Below are positions 53,650 to 64,000 of a stretch of 64,000 nucleotides of DNA, piece after piece (the stretch's first letter is position 1; each line of letters starts with the position of its first letter). Position numbers and translations under genes: made by a program. Location of the stretch: contig NZ_JACHEG010000001.1 in the NCBI RefSeq assembly GCF_014201355.1, forward strand, positions 620,001 through 684,000, given 5' to 3'. This stretch comes from Aliirhizobium wenxiniae. GTDB taxonomy: Bacteria; Pseudomonadota; Alphaproteobacteria; Rhizobiales; Rhizobiaceae. The notes beneath the pieces are model-generated. The model made no database searches, was not told the origin of the DNA, and saw nothing but the letters and a program-made list of their open reading frames with translations.

Positions 53650-55407
53650 TCAGTTCGACTGGCGGCGCAGGAAGGCCGGAATTTCGAGCTGATCGTCTTC
53701 GTGGCTAGCCTGCGGAGCAACACGCCCACGGTCATCGAGATTGCCGCGACGCGGTGCATAAAGGCTGGCTTCGGCCGAAAGCGGACGGCGCTGCTGCGGA
53801 GCCGGTGCCGAAGTCGTCATATCCGACTGGACGTGATCGTCTTCTTCGCGGCGGCCGAGCGAGTTGGTAATCCGCTTCAGGAGGCCCATCGGTCCACGCT
53901 CTTCCTGAACATGGGCCGTCGCCTGGGCGCGATGTTCCATCTCAGCCTTCACGACCGGCGGAAAATCTTCCACCTTCGGCATCCGAACAGGTTCCATAAC
54001 GGGCTCGCGATAAACGGGCTCATGCTGAACCGGCTGCGCCATGCGCGGAGCAGGCTGGCTCATGACCGGTGCCGCGACAGGTGCCGGCTGATGATAGGCC
54101 GGAGCCGGCTGCGGTGCCGCCGGAACCGGGCGGGACATGACAGGCGCAGGAGCCGGAGATTCTGCTACAGGAGCTGCGAAAAGGCGGCTCTGCGGGCGGA
54201 ATTCTTCCTGCTGCGGCTGCGGTGCCGGAGCGACAGGCGTCGGGATTGCAAGAACCTGTTCCATTTCAGCTTCTGCCTGACGGATGGTCTCAGCGATCGG
54301 GTCGGCAGCCTTCGGTGCCTGGGGGGCCTGCATCATGACAGGCTGAGCTGCGGCCGGAGCCGGAGCAACGGCCGCGGAAGGACGGATAATCGGCTTCTGC
54401 GCAGCACGCATTTCAGCAGCACGCAGGTCGACTTCGCCATGGGCGCGATCGATACCGGTGGCAACGACGGAGACGCGGATGAGGCCTTCAAGCGCTTCAT
54501 CGAAGGTTGCGCCGAGGATGATGTTGGCATCCGGATCGACTTCTTCGCGAATGCGGGTCGCGGCTTCGTCGACTTCGAACAGCGTCAGGTCGCGACCACC
54601 AGTGATGGAGATCAGCAGGCCCTGCGCACCCTTCATCGAGGTTTCGTCGAGCAGCGGGTTGGCGATTGCAGCTTCGGCAGCCTGCAGCGCACGGCCCGAA
54701 CCGGAAGCTTCGCCGGTACCCATCATTGCACGGCCCATCTCGCGCATCACCGAACGAACGTCGGCGAAGTCGAGATTGATCAGGCCTTCCTTGACCATCA
54801 GGTCGGTGATGCAGGCAACGCCCGAATAGAGAACCTGGTCGGCCATCGCGAATGCGTCGGCAAAGGTCGTCTTGTCGTTGGCGATGCGGAACAGGTTCTG
54901 GTTCGGGATGACGATCAGCGTATCGACCGACTTCTGCAGTTCCTGGATTCCCTGTTCGGCCAGACGCATGCGGCGTCCACCTTCGAAGTGGAACGGCTTG
55001 GTAACGACGCCGACGGTCAGGATGCCCTTGTTACGAGCAGCCTGCGCGACAACCGGAGCAGCACCGGTGCCGGTACCACCACCCATGCCGGCGGTGACGA
55101 AGCACATGTGGGTACCGTTGAGATGGTCGATGATCTCGTCGAGGCATTCCTCGGCAGCAGCGCGGCCGACTTCCGGCTGAGAGCCGGCGCCGAGACCTTC
55201 GGTGACCTGCACACCCATCTGGATGATACGCTCGGCCTTGGTCATGGTCAGCGCCTGGGCATCGGTATTGGCAACGACGAAATCGACGCCTTCGAGCCCA
55301 GCAGTGATCATGTTGTTGACGGCGTTACCGCCACCGCCACCCACGCCGAAAACAGTGATCCGAGGCTTCAGCTCGGTGATGTCAGGCTTCTGCAGCTTGA
55401 TCGTCAT
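53650..55407 (-). CDS. ftsZ: Cell division protein FtsZ
   Basis: The 585-residue tubulin-like GTPase that forms the division ring. The Gly-rich [13 protein letters not shown] (20-32), the GTP signature GGGTGTGA (109-116) and the synergy-loop NLDFADV (211-217) are intact. A long Pro/Ala/Gln-rich linker (about 330-565) is typical of Rhizobiaceae FtsZ1. The C-terminal [10 protein letters not shown] is the conserved peptide that binds FtsA and other partners. I start at MTIKLQ (55407); an upstream frame to 55452 is not in the family. It follows ftsA by 89 bases and is closed by a terminator. Confidence 0.98.
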   Translation of the reverse strand: MTIKLQKPDITELKPRITVFGVGGGGGNAVNNMITAGLEGVDFVVANTDAQALTMTKAERIIQMGVQVTEGLGAGSQPEVGRAAAEECLDEIIDHLNGTHMCFVTAGMGGGTGTGAAPVVAQAARNKGILTVGVVTKPFHFEGGRRMRLAEQGIQELQKSVDTLIVIPNQNLFRIANDKTTFADAFAMADQVLYSGVACITDLMVKEGLINLDFADVRSVMREMGRAMMGTGEASGSGRALQAAEAAIANPLLDETSMKGAQGLLISITGGRDLTLFEVDEAATRIREEVDPDANIILGATFDEALEGLIRVSVVATGIDRAHGEVDLRAAEMRAAQKPIIRPSAAVAPAPAAAQPVMMQAPQAPKAADPIAETIRQAEAEMEQVLAIPTPVAPAPQPQQEEFRPQSRLFAAPVAESPAPAPVMSRPVPAAPQPAPAYHQPAPVAAPVMSQPAPRMAQPVQHEPVYREPVMEPVRMPKVEDFPPVVKAEMEHRAQATAHVQEERGPMGLLKRITNSLGRREEDDHVQSDMTTSAPAPQQRRPLSAEASLYAPRRGNLDDRGRVAPQASHEDDQLEIPAFLRRQSN

Positions 55408-55496
55408 TGTACCTTTTCCTTCTGCTTTTGGTCGCGTCGCCGAGCTGACCAATTCTTTTCCAATTCACTTTGACAAAGGAGGGGCTGTCTCCCGGG

Positions 55497-56828
55497 TCAA
55501 AAACTCTCTTTCAGCCATTGTCCCATGCGGGCCAAACGACCGGTTCCGTTGCCGAACGAACCGATGAGGCCGCCCTGCGAAGCATGCGTTTCCATTTCCG
55601 CCACCTGCGGATAGATGATCAGTCCGACTGCGGTGGAGAACGCCGGGCCCTTGGCTGCCGCCGGCAGACCGGAGACACCCATCGGACGACCGATTCGAAC
55701 ATTGCGGGCGAGAATCCGCCGTGCCGTTTCTGGCAGGCCGGTCAGCTGGCTGGCGCCACCCGTCAATACGACTCGCTTTCCGACAATCGGGCTGAAGCCC
55801 GACTTCTGGATGCGGTCACGAATAAGCTCCAGCGTCTCTTCGATGCGGGCGCCAACGATACGGGTAACCAGCGAGCGCGGCACCTGGGTCGGCTGATCGC
55901 GATCATCCTCACCAATCGGCGGTACGGAGATCACGTCACGTTCATCGCCACCATTGGCGAGTGCCGAACCATGTACGACTTTCATGCGCTCGGCATCTTC
56001 TATCCGAGTCGATAGGCCTCGCGCCAGATCAGTTGTGACATGATGACCACCAAGACCGATTGCGTCCGTGTGAACGAGCTTGCCTTCGCAAAAGACGGAG
56101 ATCGTCGTCGTGCCGCCGCCCATGTCGATGGCAGCGCAGCCGAGTTCGACTTCATCGTCAACGAGAGCGGCAAGGCCGCTGGCATAAGGCGTGGCAACCA
56201 TGCCTTCGACCGAAAGATGCGCGCGATTGACGCAAAGTTCGAGGTTTTTCAGCGTAATGCGTTCCGCAGTAACGAAATGCATGTCGACGCCGAGTTCATC
56301 GCCATACATCGACAGGGGATCGCGGATGCCGCGCTCGCCATCCAGCGAGAAGCCGGTGGGCAGCGAATGAAGGATGGCTCGATCATGCCGCTGCGACTGG
56401 TTGCTTGCCGCGACCAGAACCTTGCGAAGATCGGAATTCTCGACTTCCTGGCCGCCAAGATCGATGGTCGCAGTGTACACGTCACTTGCCAGACGACCGG
56501 CGGAAACGTTGACGATCAGGCTGTCGACAGTGAGGCCGGCCATACGCTCGGCAGCGTCGACGGCAAGCCGGATAACGCTTTCGGCAGCATCGAGGTCGGC
56601 AATCACACCCGACTTCACACCACGCGAACGCTGATGGCCGATGCCGATGATCTCGATGTGATGCGTCCGGCCCGGAAGAATCTGGCTTTCCTGGCGTGGA
56701 GTGAGGCGGGCAATCATGCACACGACCTTGGTCGATCCGATATCGAGGACCGACACGACGTGGCTGCGCTTCGATGACAGGGGCTTCATACGCGGCATAC
56801 CGAATTGGGAGGAACCGAACATACTCAC
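55497..56828 (-). CDS. ftsA: Cell division protein FtsA
   Basis: The 443-residue actin-like ATPase that tethers FtsZ to the membrane. ATP-binding parts include VLDIGSTKVVCMIA at the start and AAIDMGGGTTTISVF in the middle. The C-terminal GRLARMGQWLKESF is the amphipathic membrane-binding helix. Its ATG overlaps the ftsQ stop (ATGA, 56825-56828), so translation is coupled within ddlB-ftsQ-ftsA-ftsZ. Confidence 0.97.
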   Translation of the reverse strand: MSMFGSSQFGMPRMKPLSSKRSHVVSVLDIGSTKVVCMIARLTPRQESQILPGRTHHIEIIGIGHQRSRGVKSGVIADLDAAESVIRLAVDAAERMAGLTVDSLIVNVSAGRLASDVYTATIDLGGQEVENSDLRKVLVAASNQSQRHDRAILHSLPTGFSLDGERGIRDPLSMYGDELGVDMHFVTAERITLKNLELCVNRAHLSVEGMVATPYASGLAALVDDEVELGCAAIDMGGGTTTISVFCEGKLVHTDAIGLGGHHVTTDLARGLSTRIEDAERMKVVHGSALANGGDERDVISVPPIGEDDRDQPTQVPRSLVTRIVGARIEETLELIRDRIQKSGFSPIVGKRVVLTGGASQLTGLPETARRILARNVRIGRPMGVSGLPAAAKGPAFSTAVGLIIYPQVAEMETHASQGGLIGSFGNGTGRLARMGQWLKESF

Positions 56829-57757
56829 GATTTCGCTCCAGCTTTTTTCAAGGCCTTGGTACGAGCGTCGAGCGCTTGCTCGCGACGCTCCACCGCAGCG
56901 GAAGTCAATTGAATGGTTGTGCGATCTTCAAGACGAAGGTCTACGGCAGCGACATCGCGCTCCAGCACACCCTGCTCTTTCTCCAGCTTGGACAAGAGAG
57001 CCAAAGCAGACGGGATCCGCTCTTCCGGAAGTTTGAGAACGATGCCGTTATCGAGATGCAGATCCCAGCGGCGGCTGGAAACTCGGACATAGGCCCGTAC
57101 GCGGCTTGCGATCTCAGGCCACTTGTCCATTTCCTGGGCGAAGGATGCGGCTGCAATCTCGGCATCGCGACCAACGAACAGCGGCAAGGAGGCAAATTTG
57201 TTGTCCTTGAGCGGCGCGATAATGGATCCGTTCTTTTCGATCAGAGAGAGTTCGGATCCGTGCTGCCAGATGGCGAAAGCCTTGCGCTCCTTGAGCATGA
57301 CCTCGATCGTGCGCGGATAAACCTTGCGCACTTCCGCATATTCGACCCAGGGCAGTTCCGACAGCTTGCGCCTTGCGGCATCGATATCCAGCGCGACCAG
57401 TGACGTCGTGCCATCGAGACCGAGAAGCTGAAGAATGTCGATTTCCGAAGTCTGATCGTTACCCGAGACCCGAACGTCTTCGATCGCAAATCCGACAGCG
57501 GCGGTTGTGGACTGGGCCACGACATGACCGTGACCACCGAGAGACATGCCATAGAGCCCTACGACCGCAAAAAATGCGAAGGTAGACAGCGTGCCGGCAT
57601 GCGCCGGAATATCGATCCTGCCGGTAGCAAGACTGACCGCAAAGCGCACGACGCGACGCAGCGGCCGCGGCAGAACGCGACGGTCGTCAGCGCCCACAAC
57701 GCCGGAAGCAGCGCGACGATGCGACCCACCAGCCATTTTGCCGATCACCGTAGACAA
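56825..57757 (-). CDS. ftsQ: Cell division protein FtsQ
   Basis: A 310-residue bitopic membrane protein of the divisome. An Arg/Gly-rich cytoplasmic part (1-50) is followed by a membrane helix at about 57-75, the POTRA domain ([23 protein letters not shown]) and the FtsQ beta domain. The start is uncertain: TTG 57757 has GGAGG about seven bases upstream and overlaps ddlB by 13 bases. GTG 57748 and ATG 57736 are the alternatives. It overlaps ftsA by four bases. Confidence 0.94.
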   Translation of the reverse strand: MSTVIGKMAGGSHRRAASGVVGADDRRVLPRPLRRVVRFAVSLATGRIDIPAHAGTLSTFAFFAVVGLYGMSLGGHGHVVAQSTTAAVGFAIEDVRVSGNDQTSEIDILQLLGLDGTTSLVALDIDAARRKLSELPWVEYAEVRKVYPRTIEVMLKERKAFAIWQHGSELSLIEKNGSIIAPLKDNKFASLPLFVGRDAEIAAASFAQEMDKWPEIASRVRAYVRVSSRRWDLHLDNGIVLKLPEERIPSALALLSKLEKEQGVLERDVAAVDLRLEDRTTIQLTSAAVERREQALDARTKALKKAGAKS

Positions 57758-58671
57758 GAAGCGTCCTCCACCATCCAGCGAACAAGCTCACCGAAGGAAT
57801 ACCCCGCATGAGCAGCCATTTCGGGCACGAGGGATGTCGGGGTCATTCCAGGCTGGGTATTCACCTCAAGCCAGATAACTTCACCTTCACCGGAGAACCG
57901 ATCATCGAAGCGAAAGTCGGAGCGACTCACACCACGGCAACCGATAGCCTCGTGCGCCTTGACCGCCCATGCTTGTATTTTTTGGTAAATATTCGGTGAA
58001 ATCTGCGCCGGAATGACGTGTTTTGAACCACCGGCAACATACTTGGCGTCGTAATCGTAGAACCCGGGACCAGTCGGAACGACCTCCGTGACACCGAGAG
58101 CCTGACCATTCATGACCCCACAGGTCAGTTCACGACCATAGACATAGCGCTCGACCATCACCTCGTCGCCGTAGCGCCACTCAGACGAAGTCACGACCTG
58201 CGGCGGATGGGACTGATCTTCACGAACGATCACAACACCGAAAGAAGACCCCTCACGCACCGGCTTGACCACATAGGGCGCAGGCATGGGATGAACATTG
58301 GTGAAATCCTTGCGATCCATAACGAGCGCATCAGCAACAGGCACGCCCGCAGCCTTGGCAACATGCTTTGCCTGAGCCTTATCCATTGCCAGCGCAGAGG
58401 CCAGCACACCCGAATGCGTGTAAGGAATTTCCAGATATTCGAGCACACCCTGGATAGTCCCGTCTTCACCGAAGGGACCATGAAGAGCGTTAAATGCAAC
58501 ATCAGGCCGAAGACCAGCCAGCACGGAGCCGACATCACGTCCGACGTCGACACGCGTCACACGATAGCCCTCGCCCTCCAGCGCATCCGCGCAGGCATTG
58601 CCGGACGACAGGCTGACAGGCCGCTCGGAGGAAAACCCTCCCATCAGAACAGCCACGTGCTTGCCACTCAT
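57745..58671 (-). CDS. ddlB: D-alanine--D-alanine ligase
   Basis: A 308-residue ATP-grasp enzyme that makes the D-Ala-D-Ala end of peptidoglycan precursors. The N-terminal [20 protein letters not shown] and HGPFGEDG, the central [12 protein letters not shown] and the C-terminal [19 protein letters not shown] motifs are all present. It begins the run ddlB-ftsQ-ftsA-ftsZ on the minus strand. The 384 bases upstream are shared with a divergent MFS gene. Confidence 0.97.
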   Translation of the reverse strand: MSGKHVAVLMGGFSSERPVSLSSGNACADALEGEGYRVTRVDVGRDVGSVLAGLRPDVAFNALHGPFGEDGTIQGVLEYLEIPYTHSGVLASALAMDKAQAKHVAKAAGVPVADALVMDRKDFTNVHPMPAPYVVKPVREGSSFGVVIVREDQSHPPQVVTSSEWRYGDEVMVERYVYGRELTCGVMNGQALGVTEVVPTGPGFYDYDAKYVAGGSKHVIPAQISPNIYQKIQAWAVKAHEAIGCRGVSRSDFRFDDRFSGEGEVIWLEVNTQPGMTPTSLVPEMAAHAGYSFGELVRWMVEDASCLR

Positions 58672-59055
58672 CCGTCACCTCTTGAAAAATAACAATTCCC
58701 GGATTTCGAACCTCCACCGCCTATTGCGGCCAGCGACTCTCACCGAACTTGTCTCCCATTGGTGCAGCAAAATGGTTAACAAATCGTTTACTTTGCTTAA
58801 CGAGGCAAACCAATGCACTGAAAACAAAGGATAAAATTACGAAGGAAATAGTTAACGCGACATTTGAGGAAGCCGCAGATCATGGCGCACTACCTTTCCT
58901 GCAGGACGTATCAGCCCGTCGCATGATTCTTCGCAAGACCTGTTTTTTTTGCATTTATTGCGACAGAAAGGGTTTCGGTCGCCATAAAATTACGATACTG
59001 CGCATGCGGCCCTCCCAAGAGCCATATAAAAAACCTTTTCTGAACTGGAATCAGT
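58672..59055. other. Divergent promoter region of ddlB and the MFS gene
   Basis: 384 bases, AT-rich for this genome, without a credible gene. At 58776-58790 the sequence TTAA-CAAATCG-TTTA matches the CtrA consensus TTAA-N7-TTAA in seven of eight bases. Two more TTAAC occur near 58797 and 58851. CtrA controls division genes in several alphaproteobacteria, so the position is sensible, but the match is short. No sigma-70 pair could be picked with confidence. Confidence 0.4.
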
Positions 59056-60360
59056 ATGACTAACGCGACGCCCTCCGCTTCGCCGTCTGCTGAGCCGTTA
59101 GCGCCTGTTGCAACGAACTCTCCTGCACAAGTCCTGACGGCCAGCGTGGTCGGCACGACGATCGAGTTTTTCGATTTTTATGTTTATGCGACCGCCGCCG
59201 TCCTGGTGTTCCCGACGCTGTTCTTCCCCGGCAGCGACCCCACGAGCGCGCTTCTCGCATCCTTCGCAACCTTCTCCATCGCATTCTTTGCACGCCCACT
59301 CGGCGCGATCGTGTTCGGCCATTACGGTGACCGTATCGGCCGCAAGACGACGCTGGTCGCCGCATTGCTGACCATGGGTATTTCCACGGTCGTGATCGGC
59401 CTTCTGCCGACATATGAACAGATTGGCGTCGTCGCACCGCTGCTTCTGGCGCTTTGCCGTTTCGGCCAGGGCTTCGGTCTCGGCGGTGAATGGGGTGGCG
59501 CGGTTCTGCTGGCCACCGAAAACGCTCCTCCGGGCAAGCGCAGCTGGTACGGCATGTTCCCGCAGCTCGGCGCCCCGCTGGGCCTGTTCCTGTCCTCCGG
59601 CGTATTCTGGATCCTCCTGCACTTCATGTCGCAGGAAGCGCTGCTCAGCTGGGGCTGGCGCGTTCCATTCATCGCATCGATCATACTGGTCGCTGTCGGC
59701 CTTTGGGTTCGCCTTTCGATTACCGAGACCCCGGCATTCCAGAAGGCAATCGACAGCCATGAACGCGTCGAAGTGCCCGTCGCGGAACTCTTCCGCAAGC
59801 ATAAGCGCAGCCTCGTACTCGGCACATTCGTAGCACTTGCCACTTTCGTGCTGTTCTACATCGGCACGGCCTATCTTCTGTCCTACAACGTCAAGGTACT
59901 GAAGATGCCGTTCCTGGATGCGCTGGAAGTCCAGCTTCTCGGATCTGTTGTCTTCGGTATCTTCATCGTCGTGATCGGCAAGCTCGCAGAGCGTTACGGC
60001 CGGCGCGAGATGCTGATCCTCACTAGTGCGCTGATTGCAGCCTTCTCGTTCCTCCTTCCAGCCTTGATGACCAACGGCGAAGGCATGATCTTCCTGTTCG
60101 TGATTCTGGCCATGGTTCTCATGGGCATGACTTACGGCCTGATCGGCACGGCGCTGGCTGCACCATTCCCGACCACGGTGCGCTATACCGGCTCGTCGAT
60201 CACCTTCAACATGGCTGGCATCTTTGGCGCCTCCCTGGCTCCTTATATCGCCACCTACCTGCAGGCTAACTACGGCATGGCCTATGTCGGCTACTATCTG
60301 CTTGTTGCCGCCCTGATCACGCTTGCCTGCATCTTCCTGTCAGGCAAGGAAGAAGTCTGA
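59056..60360 (+). CDS. MFS transporter, metabolite:H+ symporter (MHS) family
   Basis: A 434-residue inner-membrane transporter with 12 hydrophobic helices. The start of the fold, GTTIEFFDFYVYATAAVLVF, the loop GHYGDRIGRKTTL (MFS signature A) and GFGLGGEWGGAVLLATEN place it in the MHS family (ProP, ShiA, KgtP and alike). The substrate would be a carboxylate, betaine or similar compound. It lies on the plus strand between ddlB and murB, breaking an otherwise minus-strand cluster, and is followed by its own terminator. Confidence 0.92.
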   Translation: MTNATPSASPSAEPLAPVATNSPAQVLTASVVGTTIEFFDFYVYATAAVLVFPTLFFPGSDPTSALLASFATFSIAFFARPLGAIVFGHYGDRIGRKTTLVAALLTMGISTVVIGLLPTYEQIGVVAPLLLALCRFGQGFGLGGEWGGAVLLATENAPPGKRSWYGMFPQLGAPLGLFLSSGVFWILLHFMSQEALLSWGWRVPFIASIILVAVGLWVRLSITETPAFQKAIDSHERVEVPVAELFRKHKRSLVLGTFVALATFVLFYIGTAYLLSYNVKVLKMPFLDALEVQLLGSVVFGIFIVVIGKLAERYGRREMLILTSALIAAFSFLLPALMTNGEGMIFLFVILAMVLMGMTYGLIGTALAAPFPTTVRYTGSSITFNMAGIFGASLAPYIATYLQANYGMAYVGYYLLVAALITLACIFLSGKEEV

Positions 60361-60390
60361 TCCTCAAGCAGACCGGAATCAAATCATAAG

Positions 60391-60427
60391 AAAAGCCCGC
60401 GAAGCCATTGGCCTCGCGGGCTTTTTT
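60391..60427. terminator. Terminator after the MFS gene
   Basis: AAAAGCCCGCGA ... TCGCGGGCTTTT with an 11-base loop that can itself pair GCC/GGC. A T-run follows on the plus strand. The minus strand also has T residues, so it may work both ways. Confidence 0.9.
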
Positions 60428-60454
60428 GTTGTCAGAATCTTGCCGGGTATTAGA

Positions 60455-60685
60455 TTATTTCCGGAACAGATGCACATCTTGGATGCGATTATAATGTGCG
60501 TTCAGAAGCACGATAATCCAACCTGCATCAGCAATCACGAACGGCAAAATATCGAGAAAAAGAAGGGCGGGGTGTTCAGCTGATCCCCCTCCAAAAGACA
60601 GCGAGGCGCCAAGGTCATCAACCAGAAGCCGCACAAGCCGTCGAAGGCCAATCCGGAGAATTAGCCAGAGGCTTGGTCCGTTCAT
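60455..60685 (-). CDS. Possible small hydrophobic protein, 76 residues
   Basis: An open frame beginning MNGPSLWLILRIG that encodes a Leu-rich, partly membrane-like protein with a second hydrophobic stretch near 44-62. It lies on the same strand as murB, 46 bases downstream of it. There is no clear ribosome site at its ATG. Its third codon positions are less GC-rich than in neighbouring genes. The amino acid pattern is protein-like, but no family is recognised; it could be chance. Confidence 0.35.
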   Translation of the reverse strand: MNGPSLWLILRIGLRRLVRLLVDDLGASLSFGGGSAEHPALLFLDILPFVIADAGWIIVLLNAHYNRIQDVHLFRK

Positions 60686-60731
60686 GGTGGAAAGGCACGA
60701 TTCACGCCTCCTGAACGGACCGAGCGGCCGG

Positions 60732-61706
60732 TTATTCCGTGGTCGCGCCCTGGAAAGGCTTGACCTCACGCCCGGGCATGAAAATGCCGAGCCGCTTGAT
60801 TTCCCATTCCAACTTGATGCCGGCATGTTCGAACACGCGCTGACGCACCATCTCACCGAGATATTCGAGATCGTAACCGGTCGCATGGCCGATATTGATC
60901 ATGAAGTTGCAATGAAGCGACGACATCTGCGCGCCGCCATTCATCAGTCCACGGCAACCGGCATCATCGATCAGCTTCCATGCGGAGTGATCTGGCGGGT
61001 TCTTGAACGTGGAGCCGCCGGTCTTTTCCTTGATCGGCTGCACGGTTTCGCGGTGCTGACGCACGGCATCCATATCGGCGCGGATCTTGGCCCGATCTTC
61101 CGGATACCCTTCGAACACCGCGTGCGTGAAGATCAGATCTTTCGACGCTGCCGTATGCCGGTAGGTGTAGCCCATGTCTTCCTTGGAAAGCACGTGCTTG
61201 TTGCCCTGCCGATCAACGGCATGAACCTCGATCACGCGCTGGGACGTCTCGCCACCGTTTGCGCCGGCATTCATCCGCAAGGCGCCACCGATCGAGCCGG
61301 GAATACCATAATAGAAGGCAAAGCCGCCGATACCGTTATCCATGGCCATTGCGGCGATATGCTTGTCCGGGCAGATCGCACCGGCGCGAATGCGGTTTTC
61401 GCCGACAAGTTCGACCTGGCCAAATCCCTTGGCCGAGAGGCGGATGACAACGCCCGGAATACCGCCATCACGGACGAGAAGATTGGAACCGACGCCCACG
61501 ACCGTCAGCGGCACCTCGGCCGGCAACAATTTCAGGAATGTCACCAGATCATCCACGTCATGCGGCTGGAACATCAGTTCCGCCAGACCGCCCGCCTGGA
61601 ACCAGGTTACCCTCTCCATTGATGCGTCCGGCGTAAGCCGCCCGCGCAACTGGTTCACGCCCTCCCCGAGCGAGGCCAGCAGCTTTTCCCCATCTACCTG
61701 CTTCAT
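60732..61706 (-). CDS. murB: UDP-N-acetylenolpyruvoylglucosamine reductase
   Basis: A 324-residue FAD enzyme that forms UDP-N-acetylmuramate for peptidoglycan. The FAD-binding [15 protein letters not shown], the AICPDKHIA to [20 protein letters not shown] region, and the active-site GSTFKNP near the C-terminus are seen. It is a type II-like MurB without the extra domain of E. coli. I start at ATG 61706 (MKQVDGE). Only two bases separate it from murC. Confidence 0.97.
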   Translation of the reverse strand: MKQVDGEKLLASLGEGVNQLRGRLTPDASMERVTWFQAGGLAELMFQPHDVDDLVTFLKLLPAEVPLTVVGVGSNLLVRDGGIPGVVIRLSAKGFGQVELVGENRIRAGAICPDKHIAAMAMDNGIGGFAFYYGIPGSIGGALRMNAGANGGETSQRVIEVHAVDRQGNKHVLSKEDMGYTYRHTAASKDLIFTHAVFEGYPEDRAKIRADMDAVRQHRETVQPIKEKTGGSTFKNPPDHSAWKLIDDAGCRGLMNGGAQMSSLHCNFMINIGHATGYDLEYLGEMVRQRVFEHAGIKLEWEIKRLGIFMPGREVKPFQGATTE

Positions 61707-61708
61707 AC

Positions 61709-63118
61709 TTACTGTCCTGATATGCTTTCCAGTTCCCTCGGCAATGACGCCGCCCACTGTGTAATATTACCCGCTCCCAGAAGAACCACGAAATCACCTG
61801 GTTTCGCAATGCCTGAAACAATATGTGCCAGTTCAGCCGGCGACGCCATATAGCGCGCGTCGCGGTGGCCACCCGCACGGATGTGCGAGACCAGCGTCTC
61901 GGAATTGACACCTTCGATCGGATCTTCGCCCGCAGCATAGACCGGTGCAAGGATAATGCTGTCCGCGTCGTTGAAGCAGGTCGCGAAATCCTCGAAAAGG
62001 CTCGAAAGGCGTGAATAGCGATGCGGCTGGTGTACCGCGATGATGCGCCCCTTGCATGCCTCGCGAGCAGCTCTCAGCACCGCCTTGATCTCGACCGGAT
62101 GATGCCCGTAGTCGTCGAATACCTGCACATCATTCCAGGTTCCCGTCAGCGTGAAGCGGCGTTTCACGCCACCGAACGCAGCAAGCCCCTTGCGGATATC
62201 CTCTTCCGAAATACCAAGCCGGTTGGCGACGGCAATCGCTGCCGTCGCATTGGAAATGTTGTGTCGACCCGGCATGGGCAGGGTCAGGTCCTTGAAATTG
62301 AAAACCCGACCTGTACGGCGACGGCGGATTTCAACATCGAAAGTCGCCTTCGTCCCATCCATGCGGATATTCGAAAAGCGTGCGTCGGCCTGCGGATTTT
62401 CGCCGTAGGTTACGACCTTGCGGTCCTCGATCTTGCTGACCAGTGCCTGAACCTCGGGATGATCGATGCACAGAACACCGAAGCCGTAGAACGGCACGTT
62501 CTCGACGAACTGGCGGAAGGCCGCACGAACCGCATCGAAATTGCCGTAGTGGTCCAGATGCTCAGGGTCGATATTGGTGACGACCGCGACTTCCGCAGGC
62601 AGCTTCAGGAAGGTGCCGTCCGATTCGTCGGCCTCGACCACCATCCACTCGCCTTCGCCCATGCGGGCATTGGTGCCGTAGGCATTGATGATGCCGCCAT
62701 TGATGACGGTCGGATCAAGCCCGCCGGCTTCGAGCAGCGTGGCAACCATAGACGTTGTCGTGGTCTTGCCATGCGTCCCACCGATGGCGATCGCATTGCG
62801 AAAGCGCATCAGTTCGGCCAGCATTTCCGCACGGCGCACGATCGGCAGCGATTTTTCACGCGCAGCGATCAGCTCGGGATTGGTCTTCTTGATCGCAGTC
62901 GAAACGACGACCACTTCGGCATCACCGAGATTATTGGCCTCGTGACCGACGAAAACCTCGATCCCCTTGTCGCGAAGGCGCTGGACGTTGGCGCTGTCCG
63001 ACTGGTCGGAACCCTGCACCTTGTGTCCGAGATTGTGCAACACCTCGGCAATACCGCTCATGCCGATGCCGCCGATGCCGATGAAATGTACGAGGCCGAT
63101 GGCCTTGGGCATCTTCAT
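61709..63118 (-). CDS. murC: UDP-N-acetylmuramate--L-alanine ligase
   Basis: A 469-residue ATP-dependent ligase that adds L-alanine to UDP-MurNAc. The N-terminal Rossmann part ([17 protein letters not shown]), the P-loop [12 protein letters not shown], the [11 protein letters not shown] and the [15 protein letters not shown] motifs are all present. Its start overlaps the murG stop (ATGA, 63115-63118), and murB follows directly. Confidence 0.98.
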   Translation of the reverse strand: MKMPKAIGLVHFIGIGGIGMSGIAEVLHNLGHKVQGSDQSDSANVQRLRDKGIEVFVGHEANNLGDAEVVVVSTAIKKTNPELIAAREKSLPIVRRAEMLAELMRFRNAIAIGGTHGKTTTTSMVATLLEAGGLDPTVINGGIINAYGTNARMGEGEWMVVEADESDGTFLKLPAEVAVVTNIDPEHLDHYGNFDAVRAAFRQFVENVPFYGFGVLCIDHPEVQALVSKIEDRKVVTYGENPQADARFSNIRMDGTKATFDVEIRRRRTGRVFNFKDLTLPMPGRHNISNATAAIAVANRLGISEEDIRKGLAAFGGVKRRFTLTGTWNDVQVFDDYGHHPVEIKAVLRAAREACKGRIIAVHQPHRYSRLSSLFEDFATCFNDADSIILAPVYAAGEDPIEGVNSETLVSHIRAGGHRDARYMASPAELAHIVSGIAKPGDFVVLLGAGNITQWAASLPRELESISGQ

Positions 63119-64000
63119 GCCTGAACTCCACTTATAGTCTTCTTCTTGTATTCGGCGATCGGGCGCTTTTCTGCAATAGCAATGACGAGATCAGCCAGAT
63201 CTTCGGTCGCGCGTGGCTTGCCGGCCTCCTTCGCATCCGCCGCCATCGTCTCGAGCCGATCGGGCTCGTTCATCGCAGAGGTCAGCAGCGCCGACAGCTT
63301 TTCCGGAGAAAGATCGGACTGTGCCACGACCTGCGCACCACCTTCCGCAACCAATGCAGCAGCATTCGCCGCCTGATCGTGATCTAGCGCATAAGGATAT
63401 GGCACGAGGATCGACGGGCGTCCGATAACCGAAAGCTCACTGACGGTAGATGCCCCGGAACGGCAGATGACGAGATGCGCCTCGGCCAGCCGATCGGCCA
63501 TATCGGTAAAGAACGGAGCGATATCCGCCGGGGCGTTCAACTTGGCGAAGCACGACGTGACACGATCCTTGTCTTCCTTGCGCGCCTGCTGGGTCACGAT
63601 GAGACGTTCCCTCAGCGCTGGCTCCAGAAGGCTGATTGCCGTCGGCACGGCCGAGGAGAAGAACTGAGCGCCCTGGCTGCCGCCGAAAACAACCAGTCGG
63701 AACGGTGTCTCACCGCGCGATGCAACGTACGGGATCTTGGCGGCATCCAGAACCGGCGGGCGCACGGGATTGCCCGTTACCACGATCTTGGCCGCATGTT
63801 CGCCTCTACCTTCCGGAAGAAACCCGCCCGCGATTGCCTGAACGCGCTTGGCCAGCGCCTTGTTGGCGCGCCCCATGACCGCGTTCTGCTCATGGATCAA
63901 CGTCGGAATTCCGAGGCCCGTGGATGCCAGAAGAGGCGGCACGGTCGGATAGCCACCGAAACCAACGACAGCCAGCGGACGGAGGCGGGACATGAGCTTC
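63115..64000 (-). CDS. murG: MurG N-acetylglucosaminyltransferase, partial (5' end outside window)
   Basis: The enzyme that adds GlcNAc to lipid I to form lipid II at the inner membrane. About 295 C-terminal residues are in the window; the reading frame is open to the last base, so the N-terminal third (with its own Gly-rich loop) lies beyond. Seen are [40 protein letters not shown] (the second G-loop) and the acceptor site [24 protein letters not shown]. An internal ATG at 63993 is not the start. It is followed by murC with a four-base overlap. Confidence 0.96.
   Translation of the reverse strand, partial: KLMSRLRPLAVVGFGGYPTVPPLLASTGLGIPTLIHEQNAVMGRANKALAKRVQAIAGGFLPEGRGEHAAKIVVTGNPVRPPVLDAAKIPYVASRGETPFRLVVFGGSQGAQFFSSAVPTAISLLEPALRERLIVTQQARKEDKDRVTSCFAKLNAPADIAPFFTDMADRLAEAHLVICRSGASTVSELSVIGRPSILVPYPYALDHDQAANAAALVAEGGAQVVAQSDLSPEKLSALLTSAMNEPDRLETMAADAKEAGKPRATEDLADLVIAIAEKRPIAEYKKKTISGVQA

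Noticed and set aside
53605..55473. 622-codon open frame antisense to ftsZ
   Set aside because: It crosses the ftsZ terminator and all of ftsZ; Arg/His/Gly-rich composition typical of a mirror frame.

Overview
The window reads as one chromosomal segment of an alphaproteobacterium of the order Hyphomicrobiales (Rhizobiales), most likely family Rhizobiaceae (Agrobacterium/Rhizobium group). The signs are a circularly permuted two-piece tmRNA gene beside sspB, a ~585-residue FtsZ with a long C-terminal linker, the gene order murG-murC-murB ... ddlB-ftsQ-ftsA-ftsZ-lpxC-bamD-recN-ligA, hflK-hflC followed by a Do-type protease, DUF1127, DUF4169 and DUF2778 genes, and two copies of a 71-bp intergenic repeat of the kind common in rhizobial genomes. 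Genus is not decided by what I can see. Coding density is high and almost all of the window is core chromosome. I see no insertion sequence, prophage, CRISPR array, tRNA or rRNA.

Layout. 1-2.6 kb: a small secreted protein, an ECF sigma factor and its membrane anti-sigma factor in overlapping order, then an aldo/keto reductase. 2.6-6.5 kb (minus): an orphan KpsC-like capsule protein and the acetolactate synthase genes ilvN and ilvB, preceded by a transcription attenuator with an 18-codon leader peptide carrying Leu-Ile-Val-Val. 6.7-11.1 kb: a HerA-like ATPase, miaA, and divergent serB with an acetyltransferase; the miaA and serB start codons touch. 11.1-16.5 kb (minus): hflK-hflC-degP-like protease and thyA-folA. 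16.6-18.2 kb: ssrA (tmRNA), sspB, DUF4169 and ribbon-helix-helix genes. 18.2-27.8 kb (minus): a large AsmA protein, an FAD-linked D-2-hydroxyacid dehydrogenase and an RND efflux pair. 28-36 kb: UvrD-type helicase, esterase, M20 amidohydrolase, a DUF2778 cell-wall protein and a YeeE/YedE transporter. 36-42 kb: a trimeric autotransporter adhesin with an AT-rich promoter region, pncA, azlCD, aminopeptidase P and a DUF1127 gene. 42-47 kb: prmA, an SCO protein with a 52-residue membrane protein upstream, a lone cheW, creA, a DEDDh exonuclease and an acetyltransferase. 47-64 kb (minus): ligA-recN-bamD, lpxC and the division and wall cluster, broken by one plus-strand MFS transporter; murG runs off the end of the window.

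Functional links. Envelope biogenesis dominates: lipid A (lpxC), outer-membrane assembly (bamD), peptidoglycan precursors and division (mur, ddl, fts), envelope proteolysis (HflKC, Do protease), AsmA, adhesin and efflux. ssrA and sspB work together in ClpXP degradation of tagged proteins. thyA and folA are coupled through dihydrofolate recycling. ilvBN and azlCD both concern branched-chain amino acids but lie 33 kb apart. The most interesting non-coding feature is the ilv attenuator, whose leader peptide appears to begin within a few bases of the predicted transcript start. I found no convincing new multi-gene system; the remaining points of interest are small proteins, orphan domains and regulatory sites.
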